A model generated the notes under the pieces. That model did not search any database. It saw nothing but the letters and a program-made list of their open reading frames with translations, and had not been told where the DNA came from. This document shows, piece after piece, positions 1 through 5,584 of a DNA stretch of 7,256 nt. Every line of letters begins with the position of its first letter. Position 1 is the stretch's first letter. The position numbers were made by a program, and so were the translations under genes. Source of the DNA: UBA724 sp964008075 (lineage in GTDB: Bacteria > Bacteroidota > Bacteroidia > Flavobacteriales > Flavobacteriaceae); assembly GCA_964008075.1 (NCBI GenBank), contig CAXGAP010000045.1, forward strand, positions 1-7,256, read 5' to 3'.

Positions 1-398
1 TTGTAGGCCTCTATGAGGTTTTCGGCAATGAGTTCGGCAGAGCGTCCCTCAATGTGATGACGTTCGAGCATATGTACCAAGTCACCATCTTTAAACAAGG
101 CAATGCTGGGGGAAGAGGGTGGAAAAGGCACCATTTCTGCACGAGCAGCATCTGTTGCTTCACGATCAACCCCTGCAAAAACAGTGGTGAGTTGATCGGG
201 ATGTTTGTCGTTGGCAAGCGACAAGCGCACACCCGGACGAGCATTGGCAGCAGCACAACCACAAACCGAATTGACAACGACCAAAGTCGTACCACTTTTG
301 CCAAGGGCAGACGAAACAGCCGAGGCATCGGCGAGTTCATCAAAACCAATTGAAATGAGTTCTTCTTTCATGGGTTGGACCAATTCAGCTGGATACAT
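1..398 (-). CDS. Bacilliredoxin, BrxA/BrxB (YphP/YqiW) family, 3' end cut by window edge
   Basis: The frame opens with ATG at 398-396 and runs for 132 codons to the left edge without a stop. It is therefore partial, probably lacking only a few residues, because family members are about 135-145 aa. The N-terminus MYPAELVQPMKEEL, the central VVNSVCGCAAANARPGVRL (Cys46-Gly-Cys48), SSPSIALFKDGDLVHM and RHHIEGRSAELIAENLIEAY match the family closely. Bacilliredoxins are thioredoxin-fold cytosolic proteins. They remove bacillithiol from S-bacillithiolated proteins through the CGC motif, and bacillithiol is made in many Bacteroidota, so the role fits (inference). The gene lies 45 nt below the ASCH gene on the same strand. 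A TATATTTG element at 418-425 could give it its own promoter. No in-frame alternative start is needed. The family call is very secure; physiological partners are not visible. Confidence 0.95.
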   Translation of the reverse strand, partial: MYPAELVQPMKEELISIGFDELADASAVSSALGKSGTTLVVVNSVCGCAAANARPGVRLSLANDKHPDQLTTVFAGVDREATDAARAEMVPFPPSSPSIALFKDGDLVHMLERHHIEGRSAELIAENLIEAY

Positions 399-417
399 AG
401 CACATAAATTTATGTTA

Positions 418-425
418 CAAATATA
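418..425 (-). promoter_or_regulatory. Possible Bacteroidota -7 promoter element for the bacilliredoxin gene
   Basis: Read on the minus strand, 425-418 is TATATTTG, an exact match to the Bacteroidota sigma-A -7 consensus TAnnTTTG. It lies 19 nt upstream of the bacilliredoxin ATG. The -33 element is poor: TTG occurs at 441-439 (13 nt away) and 453-451 (25 nt away), neither at the usual 17-23 nt spacing. A secondary promoter is plausible, but read-through from the ASCH gene would also suffice. Confidence 0.35.
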
Positions 426-443
426 AAAAGAAAACAATCAACT

Positions 444-902
444 CTATGCACAAAAAACAGTTTGAAAATTATGGCAAACCACAGCAAAATCGTCAGTGAT
501 ATCGCGTGCTTCACAGCCCATTTCACGAGCATAGTAGGCGCGATGAACCTCTTGCCATTGCACCAACGACTGATCACCTTCTCCCTCGGCATGGGCAAAG
601 CCAGCACCGACTTGGCCAAAGGGAATTACTGCCACAGCAGTGGTTTGAATCACTGCAACGGAGGTTCCATCCCAATTGGTAATGATATGATAATCACCGA
701 CTTCTGGAAGATTTTCCTTGTGTTTATTAAACCACCACAACGAGGATGCTGTGGCTTGTTTGATTCCTTTCACGACCAGTTTAGCACAAGCGTCGGCATC
801 TTGGCGATTGTCACAAAAATAAAAGCTGGGGGGACAAGGAAGCTTACCCAACGCATGGGTATTGAGAAACTGTTGCCAAAAAAGAGCGATGGATTTTTTC
901 AC
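444..902 (-). CDS. ASCH-domain protein (YhfF-like)
   Basis: A 152-residue protein starting at GTG 902-900. Upstream in the same frame is only one codon and then the PhzF stop TAA (908-906), so the GTG is the only possible upstream start. It keeps the N-terminal FWQQFL helix. The ASCH signature KGIKQATAS (residues 45-53, G-x-K-x-x-T) is followed by LPEVGDYHIITNWDGT, IQTTAVAVIPFGQV, the acidic block AEGEGDQSL (105-113) and a W-x3-H-x3-Y segment. ASCH domains are PUA-like beta-barrels thought to bind RNA or modified nucleosides. The E. coli member YqfB hydrolyses N4-acetylcytidine using a Lys/Thr pair with the spacing of Lys48/Thr51 here, so a nucleoside amidohydrolase is possible (inference). 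It is soluble, with no signal peptide. It follows the PhzF gene by 3 nt and is probably translationally coupled to it. Confidence 0.85.
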   Translation of the reverse strand: MKKSIALFWQQFLNTHALGKLPCPPSFYFCDNRQDADACAKLVVKGIKQATASSLWWFNKHKENLPEVGDYHIITNWDGTSVAVIQTTAVAVIPFGQVGAGFAHAEGEGDQSLVQWQEVHRAYYAREMGCEARDITDDFAVVCHNFQTVFCA

Positions 903-905
903 AGC

Positions 906-1697
906 TTATACGCCTGGTGCAAACCAGCCTCTAAAATAGGTAAAGGCATAACCACTTACCAGCACGCGATCGCCATTGTCTTCACACCAAAGTTCGCCAC
1001 CACGCTGCGAGCATTGATAGGCATGAAAACTGTTTTTTTGCAGGCGTTTGGCCCAGTAGGGCACAAGCGTACAATGGGCAGAGCCTGTTACAGGATCTTC
1101 GAGGATACTAGCCTGTGGGGTAAAAAAACGTGACACAAAATCGTGGGTATCGCCAAGCGCAGTGACGATGACCCCACCAGGCTTAATGTTGATTTGATTA
1201 AACAAATCGAGATCGATTTGCAGGGCTTCGATATCGGCTTGGGATTCGTACACCAATAGATAGTCCCGAGCTTTGTACACTTCTTTGGGTTTGATGGACA
1301 AGGCATCTTCAATGTTTTTGGGTAAGGTAACCTTGGCACCAGGGCGCGAGGGCATATCGAGTTGATATTTGTCATCCTTAACGTTCACCAATATCACCCC
1401 ACTTTTGGTGATAAAGTGAATAGGAATAGTTGTGTAGGCACGATGCGTTACCATGCAATGGGCTGCTGCGAGGGTGGCATGACCACATAAATCCATTTCG
1501 ATTTCTGGGGTAAACCAACGCAATTCATTCTTATGGCCTACTTCAATATAAAAGGCAGTTTCTGCTACTCCATTTTCCTTGGCAATAGCAAGCATTTCTT
1601 CGTCGGGTAGCCATGCAGTAAGGGGAACCACACAAGCAGGATTTCCGCAGAATGAGCGTTTGCTAAAAGCATTTATTTGGTAGATGGGGTATCGCAT
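906..1697 (-). CDS. PhzF-family isomerase/epimerase-like protein
   Basis: I chose ATG 1697-1695 (263 aa); the GTG one codon upstream (1700) is the alternative. Both PhzF half-domains are present. The first has YQINAFSKRSFCGNPACVV, VAETAF with the expected catalytic Glu46, and FTPEIEMDLCGHATLAAA with His73. The second has THDFVSRFFTP, EDPVTGSAHCTLVPYWAKRL (Asp201, Gly205) and QCSQRGGEL. The length is normal for the family. In Pseudomonas, PhzF isomerises trans-2,3-dihydro-3-hydroxyanthranilate. Most homologues (YddE, YHI9) lie outside phenazine clusters and have unknown substrates. No other phenazine gene is here, so a phenazine role is unlikely. It is a cytosolic enzyme with no signal peptide. 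It lies 51 nt below the FAD-oxidase gene and 3 nt above the ASCH gene, both on the same strand. The family is certain; the reaction is unknown. Confidence 0.93.
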   Translation of the reverse strand: MRYPIYQINAFSKRSFCGNPACVVPLTAWLPDEEMLAIAKENGVAETAFYIEVGHKNELRWFTPEIEMDLCGHATLAAAHCMVTHRAYTTIPIHFITKSGVILVNVKDDKYQLDMPSRPGAKVTLPKNIEDALSIKPKEVYKARDYLLVYESQADIEALQIDLDLFNQINIKPGGVIVTALGDTHDFVSRFFTPQASILEDPVTGSAHCTLVPYWAKRLQKNSFHAYQCSQRGGELWCEDNGDRVLVSGYAFTYFRGWFAPGV

Positions 1698-1748
1698 CAC
1701 ACCAAATGTAGGGGTTTTTATACTATAACATCCTTAGCAGGGGGTTGT

Positions 1749-3131
1749 CTAATTGACAATCCTTCCAGGGTTTAGGATATTTTTTGGGTCAAAGAGCTGT
1801 TTGAGCCCCTTCATGAGTTTGATTTCGTCTCGGCTTCGTGAGAGTTGAAGATAGGGTTTTTTGTCTATTCCAATGCCATGTTCAGCCGAAATGGAGCCTT
1901 TCACAGCTGCAAGTGGTTGGTATACAATATCGTTGATTTGTTTGGTGAGTTGTTGGCTGTTGTTTTCCTTTCCGACAATTAGATGCATATTGCCGTCTGC
2001 TACATGCCCAAAAGGGTATGCTCCCAACACCCCCTCAATGTGTTGGAGTTTGAACAATATATCGTTCATGATTTGTCCAATGTCACCAATGGGAATACTG
2101 ATATCAAAGTGTTGGTTGTGAGGTGCATGAAGTTCGAGCGCAGCGACATCTTCTCTAATCTTCCAACATTCTTCTTGTGCCGCAGCAGTGTCAAAAAAGC
2201 AAGCATCAGCAATCCAGTCTTGTTCAAAACCATGCGCACAAGCTCCTTGTAGGTCCTGAGCATCGCGCTGTGCATGCTTGCCAAGCACTTCGACAAAGAC
2301 GATATACATTTCCACTTTTTGCAAAGGAGATTGGTAGTGTGTTTCCTCAGCAGTCATGGTTTGATAGGTGTTATTCCACAGCAGCTCGAAGCCAGTGAGA
2401 CGCGAACCTAGACTTTGGTCAAAATAGCGCAAACACTGTATGACTTTGGTATAGTCATCCATGGTGAGCATGGCCGATAGTCGTGTTTGTGGTTGTTCAA
2501 CAAGTCGAAACACAGCTTTGGTCACAACTCCGAGGATACCTTCCGATCCAATAAACAGTTGTTTGAGATCGACTCCAGAGTTGTCTTTACGCAGATTTTT
2601 TAGGTTTTCTATGATGGTACCGTCAGGGAGTACGACTTCCAGCCCTAAAACCCAGTTTCGCGTCATGCCATATCGAAACACACGCAAGCCTCCAGCATTG
2701 GTGGAAATGATCCCTCCCACTTGAGCAGATCCCCTTGCGCCAAAGCTCAGGGGTAAAAAAAATTGTTCTTGTTGGGCAGCATCAAGAACGTTTTCGAGTA
2801 CAGCGCCTGCTTGTGCAGCAATGGTTCGGTTTCGGTTATCGACAGGGTCAATGGCATTCATTTTTTCAAGCGACACCACCAGTTGATCTGGTTTTGTTTG
2901 GGTGCTCCCAACAAGGTTTGTGAGCCCACCATGCACCACCACTTCTTGCTGGTGCTTGTGACACCACTGCATAATTGTAGAGACATCTTGGGTTGTGCGT
3001 GGAAAGCAAACCCCCTTGCAAAGCAAGGGCTCGTTTGTTTTCCAAATATGCCAAAAGCGACTTTTGGCATCAGTTGCAGACAGGCTGCTAGGGATCTTGG
3101 CCAAAAGCTCACCGATGTTTGTGTGGTTCAT
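1749..3131 (-). CDS. FAD-binding oxidoreductase, D-2-hydroxyglutarate dehydrogenase/GlcD-like
   Basis: ATG 3131-3129 gives 460 aa, the usual length. The N-terminal half is a VAO/PCMH-type FAD domain (about 36-213): GGLTNLVGS (68-76), GARGSAQVGGIISTNAGG (131-148), RYGMTRNWVLGLEVVLPDG, then RKDNSGVDLKQLFIGSEG (181-198). The C-terminal half is the FAD-oxidase C domain: CWKIRED (Arg326), HFDISIPI, the metal-site motif GHVADGNMH (375-383, His376 and His383), SAEHGIG (Glu417, His418) and FDPKNILNPG. Enzymes of this class oxidise D-2-hydroxy acids (D-2-hydroxyglutarate, D-lactate, glycolate) and pass electrons to a flavoprotein or quinone. Compared from memory with human D2HGDH, the residue after the second His is Ile385 rather than Asn, and the YKYD lysine is replaced by His341, so the substrate may differ. 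There is no signal peptide; it is probably cytosolic or peripheral to the membrane. The gene starts 40 nt after the beta-barrel gene's stop. Confidence 0.92.
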   Translation of the reverse strand: MNHTNIGELLAKIPSSLSATDAKSRFWHIWKTNEPLLCKGVCFPRTTQDVSTIMQWCHKHQQEVVVHGGLTNLVGSTQTKPDQLVVSLEKMNAIDPVDNRNRTIAAQAGAVLENVLDAAQQEQFFLPLSFGARGSAQVGGIISTNAGGLRVFRYGMTRNWVLGLEVVLPDGTIIENLKNLRKDNSGVDLKQLFIGSEGILGVVTKAVFRLVEQPQTRLSAMLTMDDYTKVIQCLRYFDQSLGSRLTGFELLWNNTYQTMTAEETHYQSPLQKVEMYIVFVEVLGKHAQRDAQDLQGACAHGFEQDWIADACFFDTAAAQEECWKIREDVAALELHAPHNQHFDISIPIGDIGQIMNDILFKLQHIEGVLGAYPFGHVADGNMHLIVGKENNSQQLTKQINDIVYQPLAAVKGSISAEHGIGIDKKPYLQLSRSRDEIKLMKGLKQLFDPKNILNPGRIVN

Positions 3132-3134
3132 GCA

Positions 3135-3149
3135 GTTTGTTTACCAAAC
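3135..3149. promoter_or_regulatory. Short inverted repeat just upstream of the FAD-oxidase start
   Basis: GTTTG (3135-3139), TTTAC, CAAAC (3145-3149) is a 5-bp perfect inverted repeat with a 5-nt centre. Its nearest edge is 3 nt upstream of the FAD-oxidase ATG. It could be an operator or a small hairpin over the translation start. Arms this short occur by chance in AT-rich DNA, so the call is weak. Confidence 0.2.
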
Positions 3150-3171
3150 GAATATACCAAAAACTGACTGA

Positions 3172-4020
3172 TTAAAGTGGAATCAACCACCCCAAACTGA
3201 GAGAGAAAAAGCCAGAAGAAGAGAGGTTTTCATCTGCAAAAATATTGTTTGGGAAGTTAAGTGTGTAGCTCAATGTGAGATCAATATTATCGTTGTCAAA
3301 AACAAGCGGTAGCTCGAGTTGGCTGTTGATTAGATCAAAAACAGTGGATTCAGCAAATCTAAAAAACGATACCTGTTCGACGATGCTTTGTTGGCTAAAA
3401 AGCATGTAGAAAGATGGCTCGAAATTCAGCTCAAAATTGTTTATCTGAGCAATGGTGGCATCGAATGATCCTGATGCAGAGAGGTAGTAGCTTGGGTCAG
3501 CACCAAAAAGAAGGCCACTAGCGATAGAGAGTTGAAAGGGTTGTTCTTTGAATGAAACAGTCGATGACAGCCGATGTTTGTTTAGTTCTTCGCCATTATC
3601 ATCTATAAAAGAATGAGTGTATCCAGCACTGACACTCCATTTTTTTTGCTTTCCGATCGACCAAAACCGACCAACACCCAACACAATCATATCCCATGCA
3701 GGGTCTAGCGCACTGTAGTAAGACCCCCCTGCAAAAAGATAGATGCTTTGGCTGTTGAGATAGGTTAGGCTAGGGGTGATCCCATACTGATCAATATTGA
3801 AGTCACGCCCCGAAAAATAGGCCTGGTCGTCATAGCTGATGGAAGCGTATAAAAAACCACTTTTAAGATCGTCATAGGCTTGTAAAACAGCTAGGGTGTC
3901 CACAACAAAAAACTCGTCGAGTATTGTATCGATTTCATTTGTTTCGTTAGGACTGTAGGTTTGTGCCAGTGCAAGGGAAGAGGTAAAAATCAACAGATAG
4001 AAAATAGATATATATCGCAT
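3172..4020 (-). CDS. Exported, outer-membrane beta-barrel-like protein of unknown function
   Basis: ATG 4020-4018 gives 282 aa. The N-terminus MRYISIFYLLIFTSSLALA is a clear Sec signal peptide with a signal peptidase I site (ALA-Q, after residue 19). A short acidic helix-like linker follows (about 22-52). From about residue 55 to the end there are alternating polar/hydrophobic strands rich in Tyr, Phe, Ser and Gly, for example FLYASISYDD, YGITPSLTYL, SIYLFAGGSYY, WSVSAGYTHSF, FSLSLGWLIPL. The chain ends in a strand typical of outer-membrane barrels. I see no cysteine in the protein and no TonB box, plug or SusD partner. I do not recognise a named family. It begins only 10 nt after the T-tract of the terminator for the LTxxQ gene, so it needs a promoter overlapping that hairpin or relies on read-through. 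The minus-strand TATATTTA at 4031-4024 is a near match to a -7 element. Export is well supported; function is unknown. Confidence 0.82.
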   Translation of the reverse strand: MRYISIFYLLIFTSSLALAQTYSPNETNEIDTILDEFFVVDTLAVLQAYDDLKSGFLYASISYDDQAYFSGRDFNIDQYGITPSLTYLNSQSIYLFAGGSYYSALDPAWDMIVLGVGRFWSIGKQKKWSVSAGYTHSFIDDNGEELNKHRLSSTVSFKEQPFQLSIASGLLFGADPSYYLSASGSFDATIAQINNFELNFEPSFYMLFSQQSIVEQVSFFRFAESTVFDLINSQLELPLVFDNDNIDLTLSYTLNFPNNIFADENLSSSGFFSLSLGWLIPL

Positions 4021-4030
4021 ATGTAAATAT

Positions 4031-4060
4031 AAAAAAAGAGCACCGGCGGGGTGCTCTTTT
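4031..4060 (-). terminator. Intrinsic terminator of the LTxxQ gene
   Basis: An 11-bp perfect inverted repeat (4034-4044 with 4050-4060, core GAGCACC/GGTGCTC) has a 5-nt loop, GGCGG on the plus strand. On the minus strand it is followed by an uninterrupted run of seven T (4037-4031). It lies 15 nt past the LTxxQ stop codon. On the plus strand it ends in only four T, so it acts mainly leftwards. Confidence 0.9.
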
Positions 4061-4075
4061 GCTGGGGAAAAAGGT

Positions 4076-4558
4076 TTAATTTTTTCCGTTTTTCATTTTT
4101 TTCTTTTTCATTCTTTTCTTTATCTGCCCTTTTTTACTGTTAAGCTGTTGTTTTTTCTCTTTCATTCGCAGTCTACGCTTTCTGAGGTTGGTTTTTTGCT
4201 CATCTGTCAGCGACTCGCGGAACGATTCTTTCAGTGCTTTCACATTAGCCTTGTGTGTGTCGAGCATATCAAGTTGATCTTGATTAAAGGTGGTACGTAG
4301 TGCCTCACGTCTTTCTCTTCTGTTGAAATCTTTGTTTTTGAGTATCGCTAGCTGCTCATCAGACATAGAATTTTTAAAAGCTTCGCGCTGGCTTTTGACC
4401 AGTTCGTTTTGCTCTTTGAGCAAAGCGAGTTGTTCAGGGGTTAGAATTTTTTCCATCCCTCTGTTAGGGTTTTTTTGTTGTTGACTTGCATCTTGTGCAA
4501 TTGCAATTAGACTGACAAAAAGTGTGATAATGGTACATAAGGATTTTAAGAACTTCAT
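4076..4558 (-). CDS. Exported LTxxQ-repeat (Spy/CpxP-like) protein with basic tail, putative periplasmic sensor
   Basis: ATG 4558-4556 gives 160 aa. The signal peptide is MKFLKSLCTIITLFVSLIAIA, cleaved near IAIA-QD. The mature part has four LTxxQ-type motifs: LTPEQ at 39, MSDEQ at 65, FNQDQ at 91 and LTDEQ at 117, exactly 26 residues apart. The last three are preceded by a (K/R)E(A/S)(F/L)(K/R) helix. The rest is predicted helical. Residues 122-160 hold 20 Lys/Arg of 39. LTxxQ motifs mark the CpxP/Spy/CnrX group: periplasmic helical proteins that chaperone proteins or sense envelope stress or metal. The order sigma, membrane anti-sigma, LTxxQ protein resembles CnrH-CnrY-CnrX, so I infer a sensor or feedback part. 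No His/Met/Cys metal site stands out. It has its own copy of the putative ECF promoter at 4585-4612 and ends in a strong terminator. Homology to Spy is by motif only. Confidence 0.85.
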   Translation of the reverse strand: MKFLKSLCTIITLFVSLIAIAQDASQQQKNPNRGMEKILTPEQLALLKEQNELVKSQREAFKNSMSDEQLAILKNKDFNRRERREALRTTFNQDQLDMLDTHKANVKALKESFRESLTDEQKTNLRKRRLRMKEKKQQLNSKKGQIKKRMKKKKMKNGKN

Positions 4559-4584
4559 AATATTAATTTTTAGGATTCTACTTG

Positions 4585-4612
4585 TTAGACCTTTGGTATG
4601 ATAAAAAGTTTT
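4585..4612 (-). promoter_or_regulatory. Putative ECF-sigma promoter upstream of the LTxxQ gene
   Basis: On the minus strand: AAAACTTTTT (4612-4603), 11 nt, GGTCTAA (4591-4585), then 26 nt to the ATG at 4558. The same two blocks with the same 11-nt spacing stand upstream of the sigma gene at 5512-5485. The intervening bases differ. The left block overlaps the anti-sigma stop codon (4613-4611). The -35/-10 arrangement suits an ECF sigma factor, and self-regulation by the adjacent sigma factor is the simplest reading. Confidence 0.72.
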
Positions 4613-4931
4613 AATCTAGGTCATTTAAAACGTAATTTTCTTCGTACCAGTCCTCAAAAAACTCTTCTTCTACTGTGAGTGAATCGAGGAAAAGTACGTC
4701 GAGCTCGGACAAGCTGCTGGTTGAACTGCTGACCCTCAAAAACCATGTTGTTGCCAAAGCAAGAACCAAAACAGCAGCAAGAGGAATCATTTTTGGAATG
4801 AGTTTTCGCACCCTTGTTTTGCTGTTTTTTTCGGCTTGGATGGCCGCTAGGACTTGCGCTTTGGAGGTATCAAAATAGTTTTTGGGTACGTTAAAGCCGA
4901 GTTTTTGATGTGTATTGGTTTTTCGATTCAT
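4611..4931 (-). CDS. Single-pass membrane protein, putative anti-sigma factor
   Basis: ATG 4931-4929 gives 106 aa and overlaps the sigma stop as ATGA (4931-4928), which implies translational coupling. Residues 1-44 are cytoplasmic and basic and hold LGFNVPKNYFD (11-21), a pattern typical of small proteins encoded after ECF sigma genes in Bacteroidota. One membrane helix spans about 48-66 (MIPLAAVLVLALATTWFL), with positive residues (R40, R42, K43, K47) on the inner side, giving N-in/C-out. The exported tail 67-106 is acidic, with 12 Asp/Glu in 72-106 and no Lys or Arg after R66. By position and topology I infer that it holds the sigma factor at the membrane, like CnrY. It has no zinc-binding HxxxCxxC motif, so it is not a classical ZAS anti-sigma factor. 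Direct evidence for anti-sigma activity is lacking. Confidence 0.75.
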   Translation of the reverse strand: MNRKTNTHQKLGFNVPKNYFDTSKAQVLAAIQAEKNSKTRVRKLIPKMIPLAAVLVLALATTWFLRVSSSTSSLSELDVLFLDSLTVEEEFFEDWYEENYVLNDLD

Positions 4932-5545
4932 GACAATACAATTTGATTGGATATGATTTCTTTCGCTTTATAAAAAAGAGTTTTGACCGAATTTTCGTTT
5001 CGATTGCTAATTTCAGCAATTTCAGCAAACTTGAGTTCGTCATAGTATTTCATACAAAACACTTCTCTTTGATTGTTGTCTAGTTCGGCGATGGCTTTTT
5101 GCAAGGAAGCATCGGCGGCATTGGCATCAAAATAAGGATCAGCATAGAGGTTATCAAGCCGATATGCGTTGTAGTCTTGAGTGATGCGTGTTCTTTTTTT
5201 GTTTATTTCCAAAAAGCGCATGGACTCGTTGTATACGATGCGATAGCACCAAGTTTTGACTGCACTTTTAAAGGCAAAACTCGAAAGCCCTTTATAAATT
5301 CTCACATAGCTGAGTTGAAGCACATCATCTGCGTCTTCGTGCACCAACACCCATTTTCGAATGGCCCAGTAGAGCGGCTCATGAAAATACGCAACAATCA
5401 ATTGCAAAGCACCCTCAATATCATTTTGACGGAGACAATGTACGATTTGTTGTTCTTGGACTTTCAGTGGACTTGCTTTGATAATTAGACCCCCAAAGTT
5501 TGAAAAAGTTTTGGAAGAATAAAAAAATACTTGAAAGCAAGGCAA
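4928..5545 (-). CDS. ECF-type RNA polymerase sigma-70 factor
   Basis: Residues are numbered from TTG 5545-5543, the first usable start codon in the frame. Sigma region 2 covers about 46-113 (LIVAYFHEPLYWAIRKW, EDADDVLQLSYVRIYKGL, FKSAVKTWCYRIVYNESMRFLE). Region 4 covers about 149-198 (LDNNQREVFCMKYYDELKFAEIAEI, then the recognition helix NENSVKTLFYKAKEII). There is no region 1.1 or 3, as expected for the ECF class. The first 26 residues look unlike a sigma factor, and an apparent promoter (5485-5512) lies inside them, so translation probably begins near residue 27 (CTG 5467-5465, 179 aa). No ATG, GTG or TTG exists between 5545 and the conserved domain. The factor is predicted to direct transcription of its own operon and of the LTxxQ gene. 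The family call is secure; the start is not. Confidence 0.9.
   Translation of the reverse strand: MPCFQVFFYSSKTFSNFGGLIIKASPLKVQEQQIVHCLRQNDIEGALQLIVAYFHEPLYWAIRKWVLVHEDADDVLQLSYVRIYKGLSSFAFKSAVKTWCYRIVYNESMRFLEINKKRTRITQDYNAYRLDNLYADPYFDANAADASLQKAIAELDNNQREVFCMKYYDELKFAEIAEISNRNENSVKTLFYKAKEIISNQIVLS
5485..5512 (-). promoter_or_regulatory. Putative autoregulatory ECF promoter upstream of the sigma gene
   Basis: On the minus strand: AAAACTTTTT (5512-5503), 11 nt, GGTCTAA (5491-5485). All 17 defined bases and the spacing match the copy before the LTxxQ gene (4612-4585). Elements of this form (AAC near -35, GTC near -10) are usual for ECF sigma factors that transcribe their own gene. It places the transcript start near 5478, downstream of the TTG at 5545. 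Confidence 0.72.
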
Positions 5546-5561
5546 AAATTCTTTTACTTTG
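5531..5561 (+). promoter_or_regulatory. Probable housekeeping promoter of the carbonic anhydrase gene
   Basis: TTG at 5531-5533, 20 nt, then TTACTTTG at 5554-5561. This fits the Bacteroidota -33 TTG / -7 TAnnTTTG pattern with one mismatch (second base T for A) and normal spacing. A transcript would start near 5567, just upstream of the ATG at 5585 and well upstream of the ATG at 5644. It would exclude the in-frame ATG at 5500. Confidence 0.45.
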
Positions 5562-5584
5562 TGATGAACCTCAAATTTTAAGCT

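Noticed and set aside
462..1133. 223-codon open frame on the plus strand
   Set aside because: It lies antisense to the ASCH and PhzF genes, both with strong family motifs; the translation shows no recognisable domain.
906..1697. Phenazine biosynthesis cluster suggested by the PhzF homologue
   Set aside because: No other phz gene is present and most PhzF-family proteins are outside phenazine pathways.
1703..1710. Minus-strand TACATTTG, an exact TAnnTTTG match before the PhzF gene
   Set aside because: It ends only 5 nt before the ATG and has no TTG at the expected -33 distance, so it would give a leaderless transcript; chance match is likely.
1745..1759. TTGTC-TAATT-GACAA inverted repeat over the FAD-oxidase stop codon, a possible terminator
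   Set aside because: The stem is only 5 bp with little GC and no T-tract follows on either strand.
4507..4513. TTAGACT, a near copy of the -10 block of the putative ECF promoter
   Set aside because: The AAAAAGTTTT block is missing at the required 11-nt spacing and the site is inside the signal-peptide coding region of the LTxxQ gene.
5099..5488. 129-codon plus-strand open frame
   Set aside because: It is antisense to the clear sigma-factor domains and has no recognisable motif.
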